Of a DNA stretch of 64,000 bases, positions 8,284 through 17,024 are shown piece by piece. Within the stretch, counting starts at the first letter, position 1, and each line of letters opens with the position of its first letter. Below the pieces are notes generated by a model that was given only the letters and a program-made list of their open reading frames with translations, searched no databases and was not told the origin of the DNA. A program made the position numbers and the translations under genes. Source of the stretch: Myroides sp. N17-2 (lineage in GTDB: Bacteria; Bacteroidota; Bacteroidia; Flavobacteriales; Flavobacteriaceae); NCBI RefSeq assembly GCF_002286775.1, contig NZ_NSGJ01000005.1, positions 89,163 through 153,162 on the forward strand, read 5' to 3'.

Positions 8284-9369
8284 ATGGAAATTATTAAGAA
8301 TATATTTAACAAAAAGCAACTAGAGTTAGATTCTAGTTATGAAATGTTTTGGGATTGGTTTAGGTGTAACAGTATTGTTTTGGCAGAAGTAGTACATCAA
8401 CATAATCGAATAGAAGAAGACTTTTTAGATATAGTACTTCCGAAATTAAGAGAGATAAATGAGGATTTTACAATCTTAGTAGGAGTTAATGAATTAGAAG
8501 AAGCTGAGATGATCATTACTCCAGATGGACAGACAAAGAGTATCCCTTATGTAGAAGAACTGATTGCTAAAGCCCCTAAGCTAGAGGGTTGGAATTTTAT
8601 AGGTTGTAAACCGGGTACATTAAATGGAGGAATTGAGATGAACGGTTTTATTCTAAATGAAGATACTGTATCCTTTGTTCCTGTTCATTTTGAAGAGTAT
8701 CCAGATTATATTTACTTGCGTTTTGTAGTAGATGGATTTACTCTTGAAAAGGAAGATGAAATAGGTAATGCAATGTATATTTTCTTAGACAATTACATCG
8801 GTGAGTTAGCAACGATGACTTTGGTGGATGATATACAAGTTTGTGGTAACGATGATATAGAAGGAGATTTAATTCCCATTAGTAAACTTACAGGATATTT
8901 AAAGTTTAGAGAAGCTGAATTCGTAGAGAAATATGATGGTGTACTGCATAATAGTGAACAAGATAGCTTTGGTATATTACAAGGAGGAGAGGGAGAATCG
9001 CGTGTTATTATAGTAGTGAACAAGACCTTTTTAAATTGGGAACGAAAAATGTCCTATCCGTGGACAGTAATGGTAGTCTTAAAATATGAAGGTAGAGGAG
9101 ATGGGCTACCAACAAGGGAAGGTCTGTCAAAATTAGAAGAGATAGAAGATCTATTAGTAGAAACAGGCACAGTGTATAATGTAGGGAGAAAGACAGGAGA
9201 AAATAAGCGAGTATTATATCTAGCAACTAAGGATTTTCGCAAGGCTTCTAAAGAAGTAAATGCTGTGCTAGACTTATTTAGTGATGAGGTAGAGGTAGAG
9301 TATTTTGTTTATAAGGATAAATATTGGAAGCATTTAGAAACATATATAAATGTAGTTAATAATAGTTGA
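8284..9369 (+). CDS. DUF695-like protein, first of a tandem pair
   Basis: A cytoplasmic protein of 361 residues without signal or membrane segments. The C-terminal third (WTVMVVLKYEGRGDGLPT, then KLEEIEDLLVE, KRVLYLATKDFRKASKEV and VYKDKYWKHLE) matches my recollection of DUF695, whose function is unknown. The N-terminal two thirds form a separate conserved region with WDWFRCNS, ITPDG, WNFIGCKPG and EYPDYIYLRFVV. The next gene is clearly a paralogue with the same motifs in the same order. Both stand apart from other functional groups, 145 bases from each other. No catalytic motif is obvious. The DUF695 assignment is from memory of the family pattern, so moderate. Confidence 0.72.
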   Translation: MEIIKNIFNKKQLELDSSYEMFWDWFRCNSIVLAEVVHQHNRIEEDFLDIVLPKLREINEDFTILVGVNELEEAEMIITPDGQTKSIPYVEELIAKAPKLEGWNFIGCKPGTLNGGIEMNGFILNEDTVSFVPVHFEEYPDYIYLRFVVDGFTLEKEDEIGNAMYIFLDNYIGELATMTLVDDIQVCGNDDIEGDLIPISKLTGYLKFREAEFVEKYDGVLHNSEQDSFGILQGGEGESRVIIVVNKTFLNWERKMSYPWTVMVVLKYEGRGDGLPTREGLSKLEEIEDLLVETGTVYNVGRKTGENKRVLYLATKDFRKASKEVNAVLDLFSDEVEVEYFVYKDKYWKHLETYINVVNNS

Positions 9370-9513
9370 TATAAGGGTAGTTGTAAACTTTTAAGTACTG
9401 AATCTTCAAAACCTAATAGGAGACAAGGTTGATTTGTAATAGCTGTTTTTTATTTATCTAAAAAGGTGTATTTTTAACCGATAATCCACTATATAGGATT
9501 AATAGAAAGTAAT

Positions 9514-10614
9514 ATGAGTTTTTTAAAAAAGATATTTGGGAAAGAGGTTAAAGAGTCTGCAGTAGTGGAGTTAGATACTCAATATAAGAATTTTTGGAAG
9601 TGGTTTGTAGAGCAGGAAGCGGTATTCTTAGAAGTAATAAAGAATAACGATGGGGTGGTTGAGAAGTTTATTGATGTTGTTGGCCCTCGATTAAAAGAGA
9701 TAAATCCTAACTTTAATATGCTAACTGGAATGAGTAAGGATGGAGTGGGAGAATTAATTATCACACCTGATGGCGCATTAAAAGCACTGCCTTTTGTCGA
9801 TGATTTAGTGGCTGTGGCGCCAAACTTAGCACATTGGAGATTTATTAGTTGTAAGCCTAGTATGAAAGGGATAGGGCTAGATATGAATGGCTTTCTGTTA
9901 GATGAAAATACGATTTCGTTTATTCCTATTTATGACAAGGAGTATCCTGATTATATCCATTTGCGCTTTATTGTTAAAGAGTGTACGCCTGAAAATGAGA
10001 GTGATATTGGTAATGCACTTTATTTGTTCTTAGATAATTATCTAGGAGAAGAAAAGACAATGACGATGATCGATTACTTAGAGGTAAAGGGTGAGGAAGA
10101 TATTGAAGGAGACGTTATTTCGGTGACTAAGTTAAGCGATTATTTAAGTTATAGAGAGGCTGAATTTGTAGAAAAATATGATAGTATTATCCGTATAAAT
10201 GAAGCAGATGAATATTCTATATTAGAGAGTAATGGTGATAATGGACGCCTGATAGTAGTGGTAAATACAACGTTTCTCAATTGGGATCAAAAGATGTCTT
10301 ATCCTTGGGTAGTTAAAATGTCTATAGGATATGAGGGAAATGAGGATGGTATGCCTTCAACGAATGATTTGTCTATGATGGATGAGATAGAGGATTTGTT
10401 GCTAGAGACGGACTTGCTTAACAGTGTGGCTAGAGAGACAGGAGCTAATGAGCGTACTTTATTCTTTGCGACTAAAGATTATAGAAATGCTTCAAGAGAG
10501 GTGTTAAAGACGATTAGTCTGTTTACAGATAAATTTGATATAGATTATACGATTTATAGAGATAAATACTGGATGGGATTAGAGGTTTATACGAATGCTA
10601 TTAATAGAGGGTAG
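9514..10614 (+). CDS. DUF695-like protein, second of a tandem pair
   Basis: A 366-residue paralogue of the preceding product. Shared landmarks in the same order are FWKWF, PRLKEINPNF, ITPDG, WRFISCKPS, EYPDYIHLRFIV, GNALYLFLDNYLGE, LSYREAEFVEKYD, LNWDQKMSYPWVVK, and the C-terminal YRDKYWMGLEVY. It begins with a short basic stretch (MSFLKKIFGKEVKES) like the first copy (IIKNIFNKKQ), typical of small cytoplasmic helical leaders rather than signal peptides. The pair is a local duplication that has diverged substantially, which suggests both copies are kept by selection. A strong hairpin at 10658 ends the unit. Confidence 0.72.
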   Translation: MSFLKKIFGKEVKESAVVELDTQYKNFWKWFVEQEAVFLEVIKNNDGVVEKFIDVVGPRLKEINPNFNMLTGMSKDGVGELIITPDGALKALPFVDDLVAVAPNLAHWRFISCKPSMKGIGLDMNGFLLDENTISFIPIYDKEYPDYIHLRFIVKECTPENESDIGNALYLFLDNYLGEEKTMTMIDYLEVKGEEDIEGDVISVTKLSDYLSYREAEFVEKYDSIIRINEADEYSILESNGDNGRLIVVVNTTFLNWDQKMSYPWVVKMSIGYEGNEDGMPSTNDLSMMDEIEDLLLETDLLNSVARETGANERTLFFATKDYRNASREVLKTISLFTDKFDIDYTIYRDKYWMGLEVYTNAINRG

Positions 10615-10657
10615 GTATACAATATCTTAACCTAATTAAATAAGAGATGTGATAAGG

Positions 10658-10717
10658 CAAAAGAGTTACTTATATATATGAGATAGTACATATATAAGTA
10701 ACTCTTTTGTTTTTTTA
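10658..10717 (+). terminator. long-stem intrinsic terminator
   Basis: CAAAAGAGTTACTTATATAT at 10658-10677 pairs with the matching arm ending at 10709, giving a stem of about 20 bp, followed by a T7 tract. Confidence 0.85.
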
Positions 10718-10868
10718 TGTTTATCTGTTTAGTAATGAGTAATATTAGCGATACAAGTGAAATCGAATGTTACAACTTAAGATTCTAAGGATATTAAAAA
10801 ATGTGTTAAAACAACTAGAAAACTTAAAAACACAAGAGGGTGAAATATGAAAGTTTAAATAGTTATCC

Positions 10869-10876
10869 TATATTTG
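10869..10876 (+). promoter_or_regulatory. TATATTTG -7 box of yaaA
   Basis: A perfect TAnnTTTG match 20 bases before the yaaA ATG at 10896; it probably serves yaaA and hutH together. Confidence 0.6.
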
Positions 10877-10895
10877 GGATGCTAAAAAAGATACT

Positions 10896-11663
10896 ATGAA
10901 AATTTTAATATCACCTGCTAAGAGCTTAGATTATGCTACAGCGGTGCCAGTGGATAAGACTACAAAACCTGCTTTTGTAAAAGAGTCAAAAATGATTAAT
11001 GAGGTATTACAGTCTAAAACACCGATGGATTTAGAAGCTTTAATGAAGATTTCTAATAATCTAGCAGAGTTAAACTGGAAGAGAAATCAAGAGAGAACTT
11101 TCGCAAAGAAAGAGGGAAGAGAGAGTGATTTTAGACAAGCGATATTTGCCTTTAATGGTGATGTATACACAGGTCTAGATGCTTATAGTTTGACTCCAGA
11201 GAAGATAGATGTATTACAAAATAAGTTGAGAATATTATCAGGTCTTTATGGCCTTTTAAAACCTTTAGATGAAATAGAGCCTTACCGCTTAGAAATGGGG
11301 ACTAAAATGAGTATCGGTGACAAAGCAAACCTATATGAGTTTTGGAAACCGATCTTAGTAGAGGCTTTAAATAAAGAGATGAGACAAGATGAGCTATTAG
11401 TTAATCTTGCTAGTAATGAGTATTTCAGTTCGATAGATAAAAAAGCGATAAAGGGAATATTAGTTACACCAGACTTTAAAGAATTAAGGGATGGTAAGTT
11501 AAAGACAATTAGTTTTTATGCCAAGAAAGCGAGAGGACTGATGGTGCGTTATATCATAGATAATGATATAAATGACATCGATGGTCTTAAAAAGTTTAAT
11601 GTAGATGGGTATGCTTGGAGTGAAGGAGATTCTAAAGGGAATAATTTAGTGTTTACAAGATAA
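10896..11663 (+). CDS. yaaA: peroxide stress protein YaaA (DUF328)
   Basis: A protein of 255 residues, the usual length for YaaA. It starts with MKILISPAKSLDY, the family's N-terminal signature, and has FNGDVYTGLDA, LSGLYGLLKPLD, YRLEMGTK, NLASNEYFSSID and the C-terminal ARGLMVRYII. In E. coli YaaA lowers free iron and DNA damage during peroxide stress and binds DNA; that role is carried over by family. It lies 26 bases before hutH on the same strand with no terminator between, so the two are probably cotranscribed from the box at 10869. Confidence 0.95.
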   Translation: MKILISPAKSLDYATAVPVDKTTKPAFVKESKMINEVLQSKTPMDLEALMKISNNLAELNWKRNQERTFAKKEGRESDFRQAIFAFNGDVYTGLDAYSLTPEKIDVLQNKLRILSGLYGLLKPLDEIEPYRLEMGTKMSIGDKANLYEFWKPILVEALNKEMRQDELLVNLASNEYFSSIDKKAIKGILVTPDFKELRDGKLKTISFYAKKARGLMVRYIIDNDINDIDGLKKFNVDGYAWSEGDSKGNNLVFTR

Positions 11664-11689
11664 AATTTATACACCACCAAAATAAAAAT

Positions 11690-13192
11690 ATGGAAACAGT
11701 ACATTATATTTCTTCTGATGTGTTTACGATTGATAAACTACAAGAGATAATCACACAGGGAAAAAAAATACAATTATCTGAAGAGGCGAGAGCGAATATC
11801 GTTAACTGCCGTATGTATTTAGATGATAAGATGGAAAAACAGGCAGATCCTATTTATGGGATTAATACAGGTTTTGGCTCGCTGTGTAATGTGAAGATAG
11901 ACAATGATAATTTGTCTCAGTTACAAGAAAATCTAATGATGTCACACGCATGTGGAACAGGAGAGATAGTTCCTGAGGAGATCGTTAAGATTATGTTGTT
12001 ATTAAAAGTTAAATCATTGAGTTATGGTAATTCTGGTGTACAATTAGAGACTGTAGAGCGCTTAATGGACTTCTTTAATAATGATATATTACCTGTAGTC
12101 TATAATCAAGGTTCTTTAGGAGCTTCAGGAGATTTGTCACCATTAGCACACTTAACATTGCCATTAATCGGTATGGGAGAGGTGTTCTACGATGGTTTTA
12201 GACAGCCTGCTAGCAAGGTTCTTGCTAATCATAATTGGGAGCCGATTAAGCTTAAATCTAAAGAGGGATTAGCCTTGTTAAACGGAACACAGTTTATGAG
12301 TGCTTATGGATGTTATATCTTGTTAAAATCAAAGAAACTATCTTACTTAGCTGATGTTATCGGTGCTATCTCTTTAGAGGGATTTGACGGTAGAATAGAG
12401 CCATTTAATGAGTTGATTCACTATGTAAGACCTCACAAAGGACAGATAGAAACTGCTCAATTCTTTAATGAGATATTAGAAGATTCGGAATTAATTAATC
12501 GCCCTAAAGAGCATGTACAAGATCCATACTCATTTAGATGTATTCCTCAAGTACACGGAGCGTCTAAAGATGCAATAGATTATGTAAATCGCGTATTTAA
12601 GACAGAGATTAACTCTGTAACAGATAACCCAAATATCTTCTATAAAGACGATATTATTGTGTCAGGAGGTAACTTCCACGGACAACCACTAGCATTGGCA
12701 TTAGACTTCTTAGCAATAGCTCTAGCAGAATTAGGAAGCATCTCTGAGCGTCGTACTTATCAGTTGATTTCTGGATTAAGAGGATTACCACATTTCTTGG
12801 TATCAAACCCAGGATTAAACTCAGGGTTTATGATTCCGCAGTATACAGCTGCAAGTATCGTAAGTCAGAATAAACAATTAGCAACTCCAGCAAGTGTAGA
12901 TAGTATAGTGTCTAGTAATGGACAGGAAGATCATGTGAGTATGGGGGCTAATGGAGCAACTAAAGCTCTGCGTATAGTAGATAATCTAGAGCGTATATTA
13001 GCAATCGAATTAATGAATGCGGCTCAAGCTTTAGAGTTTAGAAGACCTGCTAAATCAAGTGAATTCATAGAATCTTTCTTAAAAATATACAGAGAAGAAG
13101 TTTCATTTGTAGATGTAGATAGAATTCTTCACTATGACATAGAAAAATCAATAGCATTCTTAAATTCGTTTCAAATAGAAACAGAAGCTTAG
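11690..13192 (+). CDS. hutH: histidine ammonia-lyase
   Basis: A 500-residue protein that eliminates ammonia from L-histidine to give urocanate, the first step of histidine breakdown. The A145-S146-G147 triad within GSLGASGDLSPLAH would form the MIO prosthetic group. The selectivity pair S85-H86 (MMSHACGTG) is the histidine type rather than the His-Leu of tyrosine lyases. YGINTGFG at 56-63 and the later DNPNIF are also conserved. No other hut genes are in the window, so the pathway continues elsewhere. Relatives act in flexirubin pigment synthesis, but those sit in pigment clusters and this one does not. A terminator follows at 13222. Confidence 0.93.
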   Translation: METVHYISSDVFTIDKLQEIITQGKKIQLSEEARANIVNCRMYLDDKMEKQADPIYGINTGFGSLCNVKIDNDNLSQLQENLMMSHACGTGEIVPEEIVKIMLLLKVKSLSYGNSGVQLETVERLMDFFNNDILPVVYNQGSLGASGDLSPLAHLTLPLIGMGEVFYDGFRQPASKVLANHNWEPIKLKSKEGLALLNGTQFMSAYGCYILLKSKKLSYLADVIGAISLEGFDGRIEPFNELIHYVRPHKGQIETAQFFNEILEDSELINRPKEHVQDPYSFRCIPQVHGASKDAIDYVNRVFKTEINSVTDNPNIFYKDDIIVSGGNFHGQPLALALDFLAIALAELGSISERRTYQLISGLRGLPHFLVSNPGLNSGFMIPQYTAASIVSQNKQLATPASVDSIVSSNGQEDHVSMGANGATKALRIVDNLERILAIELMNAAQALEFRRPAKSSEFIESFLKIYREEVSFVDVDRILHYDIEKSIAFLNSFQIETEA

Positions 13193-13221
13193 GAATTGTA
13201 ATTTCACACAAATATTATATT

Positions 13222-13260
13222 AAACTGCATCTTTCTTTTAAAAAAAGGTGCAGTTTTTTT
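13222..13260 (+). terminator. intrinsic terminator after hutH
   Basis: AAACTGCATC pairs with GGTGCAGTTT across a short A/T loop and is followed by a T tract reaching 13260. Confidence 0.85.
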
Positions 13261-13270
13261 AATATATTGC

Positions 13271-13278
13271 TATATTTG
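13271..13278 (+). promoter_or_regulatory. TATATTTG -7 box of the HD hydrolase gene
   Basis: A perfect TAnnTTTG match 26 bases before the TTG start at 13304 and immediately after the hutH terminator. Confidence 0.6.
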
Positions 13279-13303
13279 TATACGTTTATAAAAATGACTA
13301 TAA

Positions 13304-14542
13304 TTGGCTAACATTAATAAACTTAAAATACTTAACGACCCTATTTATGGGTTTATTTCTATACCAAACTCATTGGTATATGATCTAATAGAGCATCCTT
13401 ATTTTCAACGATTGAGAAGAATCTCTCAAATGGGGGTATCCTATCTAGTTTACCCTGGTGCTCATCACACAAGATTTCATCATGCTTTAGGCTGTATGCA
13501 CTTGATGCAAAAAGCGGTACAAGTTTTGCGGTTTAAGAATGTATCTATATCAGAAGAAGAAGAGAATGCGCTATATGTGGCTATCTTATTACACGATATA
13601 GGACATGGTCCGTTCTCACATGCAATGGAAGAAAGCATTGTAGAAGGAGTACATCATGAGGAGATTTCGATTCTATTTATGAATCGTTTAAATCGAGAAT
13701 TTGAAGGGAAGTTAGATTTAGCAATTAAAATATTCAGAGGAGAATACCACCGTAAGTTTATGTTGCAATTGATCTCAGGTCAGTTGGATATGGATCGTAT
13801 GGATTATCTTAAGAGAGATAGCTTTTACAGTGGTGTAGCAGAGGGAAATATTAATTCTGAGCGCTTAATCCAGATGTTGAATGTGGTTAATGATGAGTTA
13901 GTCATAGAGAAAAAAGGGATTTATTCTGTAGAGATGTTTTTAATCGCTAGACGATTGATGTATTGGCAAGCCTATCTTCATAAAACAAGTGTGTGTGCAG
14001 AACTAATACTAGTGAGAGTATTGAAAAGAGCAAAAGAATTGACACATAAGGGAGTTGAGTTATGGTGTAGTGAGTCGTTACAATTCTTTTTGAAAAGTCA
14101 GATAAATGAAGAGGATTTTGATCAAGTAGGACTAGAGAAGTTCGCGTTATTAGATGATTCTGATATTTTAGGAGCGTTAAAATCTTGGCAATTCCATAGT
14201 GATTTTATTTTGTCTGAATTGAGCAAAATGATTATCAATAGGGATTTATTGCGCATAGAATTTGTCTCTGATAAAGAAGAAACGAAGTTAAAATTAAATA
14301 ATATGCTTGAAAAAGTGTCTAAGAAATATTCACTTTCTATTGAAGCAACTAAATACTTTGTGTTTAAGGGTAAAATGGAAAATCAAGCGTATAGCAAAGA
14401 TAAAGAGCCTATTATGATACTTAAAAAAGATGGTACAACGAAAGATGTGTTATCTGTATCTGATGAACTTAATCTAAAATCATTAACGAAATTGATAACA
14501 AAGTATTTTGTTTGTTATCCAAAAAACGTTTTAGAAAGTTAA
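13304..14542 (+). CDS. HD-superfamily phosphohydrolase (dNTPase-like)
   Basis: A 412-residue COG1078-type HD protein. Motifs are FQRLRRISQMG and GAHHTRFHHALGCMHLM at the N-terminus, the paired metal ligands H97-D98 in LLHDIGHGPFSHAMEE, and SGQLDMDRMDYLKRDSFYSGV. Relatives hydrolyse dNTPs or other phosphorylated substrates; the natural substrate here is unknown. The start is TTG: an in-frame TAA lies at 13301, and the only nearby ATG (13294) is out of frame and encodes five codons whose stop overlaps the fourth and later bases of this gene. LANINKLKILNDPIYGF matches the family N-terminus, so TTG is credible. lpxD follows 30 bases downstream. Confidence 0.9.
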   Translation: MANINKLKILNDPIYGFISIPNSLVYDLIEHPYFQRLRRISQMGVSYLVYPGAHHTRFHHALGCMHLMQKAVQVLRFKNVSISEEEENALYVAILLHDIGHGPFSHAMEESIVEGVHHEEISILFMNRLNREFEGKLDLAIKIFRGEYHRKFMLQLISGQLDMDRMDYLKRDSFYSGVAEGNINSERLIQMLNVVNDELVIEKKGIYSVEMFLIARRLMYWQAYLHKTSVCAELILVRVLKRAKELTHKGVELWCSESLQFFLKSQINEEDFDQVGLEKFALLDDSDILGALKSWQFHSDFILSELSKMIINRDLLRIEFVSDKEETKLKLNNMLEKVSKKYSLSIEATKYFVFKGKMENQAYSKDKEPIMILKKDGTTKDVLSVSDELNLKSLTKLITKYFVCYPKNVLES

Positions 14543-14559
14543 ATTTCAATTATATTTTA

Positions 14560-14567
14560 TATTTTTG
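14560..14567 (+). promoter_or_regulatory. TATTTTTG -7 box next to the lpxD start
   Basis: A TAnnTTTG match whose last G is only six bases from the lpxD ATG at 14573. If used, the transcript would be leaderless or nearly so. Confidence 0.5.
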
Positions 14568-14572
14568 CCGTA

Positions 14573-15595
14573 ATGAAAATAGCAGCAGAGCAAATTGCAT
14601 CAGTATTAGAAGGAGAGATTGTAGGTAACCCTGCGATAGAAGTTAGTACATTAGCTAAGATAGAGGAAGGAACTGAAGGGTCTATTTCTTTTTTGGCTAA
14701 TCCTAAATATGTGCATCATATATACACTACTCAAGCATCAGTAGTGATTGTTAATAAAACATTCGAACCAGAACAACCTGTAGCGGCAACTTTAATAAAA
14801 GTAGATGATGCGTATAAAGCATTCTCTAAATTATTAGAGTACTATAACGAGGTGAAATTAATGAAGTCAGGAATAGAACAACCTTCTGTGATATCAGAGG
14901 GTGTGGAGTACGGTGATGATCTATACTTAGGAAGTTTCTGTTATATTGGAAAGAATGTAAAAATAGGTAATAACGTAAAGATATATCCAAATACATTCGT
15001 AGGAGATAATGTAAGCATCGGTGATAATACTGTATTATTCGCTGGTGTGCGTATTTATTCAGAGACTATAATCGGAGAGAAATGTACATTACACGCAGGT
15101 GTAATAGTAGGTTCTGATGGTTTTGGTTTTGCTCCTAATGCTGATGGTACCTTTAATAAGGTTCCACAGATAGGGAATGTAATTATAGAGGATAATGTAG
15201 AGATAGGAGCTGCTTCTACTATAGATAGAGCTACTTTAGGATCTACTATTATTCGCAAAGGAGTAAAATTAGATAATCAGATTCAAATTGCTCATAACGT
15301 TGAGATCGGTGAGAATACAGTTATTGCATCACAATCAGGTGTAGCGGGATCTACTAAGATTGGTAAGAACTGTATGATCGGTGGTCAAGTAGGGATAGTA
15401 GGGCATATCACTATAGGTGATAATGTGCGTATCCAAGCACAATCAGGGGTGACTAAGAATTTAGAGAATGGAGCGGCAGTACAGGGTAGTCCTGCGTTGC
15501 CACATAGTGATTTCTTAAAATCATATAGCTATTTTAAAAATTTCAGTAAAATAGTTAGTGACTTAGAAACAGTTAAAAAGAAAATAAACGAATAG
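14573..15595 (+). CDS. lpxD: UDP-3-O-(3-hydroxyacyl)glucosamine N-acyltransferase
   Basis: A 340-residue protein that transfers a second hydroxyacyl chain from acyl-ACP to UDP-3-O-acyl-glucosamine, the third step of lipid A synthesis, as a soluble trimer. The N-terminal uridine-binding domain contains SFLANPKYVHHIYTTQAS. From about residue 100 the sequence is a left-handed beta-helix of hexapeptide repeats (IGKNVKIGNNVKIYPNTFVG and on). The catalytic histidine lies in QIAHNVEIG. The C-terminal helix is YFKNFSKIVSDLETVKKK. It heads the run lpxD, lpxC-fabZ, lpxA with gaps of 29 and 5 bases. Confidence 0.96.
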   Translation: MKIAAEQIASVLEGEIVGNPAIEVSTLAKIEEGTEGSISFLANPKYVHHIYTTQASVVIVNKTFEPEQPVAATLIKVDDAYKAFSKLLEYYNEVKLMKSGIEQPSVISEGVEYGDDLYLGSFCYIGKNVKIGNNVKIYPNTFVGDNVSIGDNTVLFAGVRIYSETIIGEKCTLHAGVIVGSDGFGFAPNADGTFNKVPQIGNVIIEDNVEIGAASTIDRATLGSTIIRKGVKLDNQIQIAHNVEIGENTVIASQSGVAGSTKIGKNCMIGGQVGIVGHITIGDNVRIQAQSGVTKNLENGAAVQGSPALPHSDFLKSYSYFKNFSKIVSDLETVKKKINE

Positions 15596-15624
15596 CCTTT
15601 CAGAATACTTAAAGAGATTTAATT

Positions 15625-17019
15625 ATGGTTAAACAAAAAACCATCCAGAATGAAGTAACGCTTAGTGGCGTAGGTTTACACACAGGTCAATTGGTAACAA
15701 TGACTTTAAAACCTGCTCCAGTAAACAATGGTTTTACTTTTGTACGTTTGGATTTAGAGGGACATCCAATTATAGAAGCGGATGCTAATTATGTTGTGAA
15801 TACACAACGTGGTACAAACCTTGAGAAAAAGGGAGTTAAAATACAAACTACAGAGCACGTATTAGCTGCCTTTGTTGGATGTGATTTAGATAATGTTATT
15901 ATCGAAATAAACGCATCTGAGCCTCCGATTATGGATGGGTCTTCTAAGTACTTTGTAGAAGCTGTTGAAAAGGCTGGTATAGTAGAACAAGATGCTGAGC
16001 GTGAAGAGTACATCGTAAAAGAAGTTATTTCTTTTGTTGATGAACAAACAGGAAGCGAAATCATAGTGATGCCATCTGATAGTTACCAAGTAACTGCTAT
16101 GGTTGACTTCGGTACTAAGGTATTAGGAACACAAAACGCAACTTTAAAGTCAATGTTTGATTTTAAAGAAGAAATATCTGAAGCACGTACATTTAGTTTC
16201 TTACATGAACTAGAGGCTTTATTAGCTAATGGTTTAATCAAAGGAGGAGACTTAAATAACGCTATTGTTTATGTAGATAAAGAAATATCTGCAGAGACAA
16301 TGGAGCATCTTAAAAAAGCATTTGGTAAAGACGAGATAACTGTTAAACCAAATGGTGTTTTAGACAACTTAACTTTACACTATCCTAATGAGGCTGCACG
16401 TCACAAATTACTTGATGTAATAGGAGATTTAGCTTTAATAGGAACTAGAATTAGAGGTAAAGTTATCGCAAATAAACCAGGGCACTCAGTGAATACTAAT
16501 TTTGCTAAGAAAATGTCTAAGATTATTCGCAACGAAAAACGCAATCAAGTACCATCTTATGATCTGCACGCAGAACCATTTATGGATGTAACTAAGATTA
16601 TGTCTTTCTTACCACATAGACCTCCATTCTTGTTAGTAGATAAGATTTTAGAAATGTCTGATAAACATGTAGTAGGGTTAAAGAATGTAACAATGAACGA
16701 ACCTTTCTTCGTTGGACATTTCCCAGGAGCACCTGTGATGCCAGGAGTTCTAATCTGTGAAGCAATGGCTCAAACAGGTGGAATCTTAATCTTAAGTACA
16801 GTACCAGATCCAGAGAACTATTTAACTTACTTCATGAAAATGGATAATGTTAAGTTTAAACATAAAGTAATCCCTGGAGATACATTAGTATTTAAATTAG
16901 AATTAATCACTCCTATTAGGAGAGGTATTTGTCATATGCAAGGATATGTATATGCGAATGGAAAATTAGTAGCTGAAGCTGAATTAATGGCTCAGATTTC
17001 AAAAATCACAAATAATTAG
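15625..17019 (+). CDS. lpxC-fabZ: bifunctional UDP-3-O-acyl-GlcNAc deacetylase / 3-hydroxyacyl-ACP dehydratase
   Basis: A 464-residue fusion typical of Bacteroidota. Residues 1 to about 310 are LpxC, the zinc deacetylase that commits UDP-GlcNAc to lipid A; H78 (TTEHVLAAF), H260 and D264 (NEAARHKLLDVIGD) fit the zinc ligands, and H287 (GHSVN) the general acid. Residues of about 318-464 are FabZ, dehydrating 3-hydroxyacyl-ACP, with HRPPFLLVD, H364 in GHFPGAP and E379 in LICEAMAQ. The fusion puts two enzymes that compete for hydroxyacyl chains at one locus. It ends 5 bases before lpxA, so translation is probably coupled. Confidence 0.97.
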   Translation: MVKQKTIQNEVTLSGVGLHTGQLVTMTLKPAPVNNGFTFVRLDLEGHPIIEADANYVVNTQRGTNLEKKGVKIQTTEHVLAAFVGCDLDNVIIEINASEPPIMDGSSKYFVEAVEKAGIVEQDAEREEYIVKEVISFVDEQTGSEIIVMPSDSYQVTAMVDFGTKVLGTQNATLKSMFDFKEEISEARTFSFLHELEALLANGLIKGGDLNNAIVYVDKEISAETMEHLKKAFGKDEITVKPNGVLDNLTLHYPNEAARHKLLDVIGDLALIGTRIRGKVIANKPGHSVNTNFAKKMSKIIRNEKRNQVPSYDLHAEPFMDVTKIMSFLPHRPPFLLVDKILEMSDKHVVGLKNVTMNEPFFVGHFPGAPVMPGVLICEAMAQTGGILILSTVPDPENYLTYFMKMDNVKFKHKVIPGDTLVFKLELITPIRRGICHMQGYVYANGKLVAEAELMAQISKITNN

Positions 17020-17024
17020 AAGAT

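Noticed and set aside
11690..13192. Tyrosine ammonia-lyase of a flexirubin pigment cluster
   Set aside because: The selectivity residues are Ser-His as in histidine lyases, and none of the neighbouring genes belongs to aryl-polyene or flexirubin synthesis.
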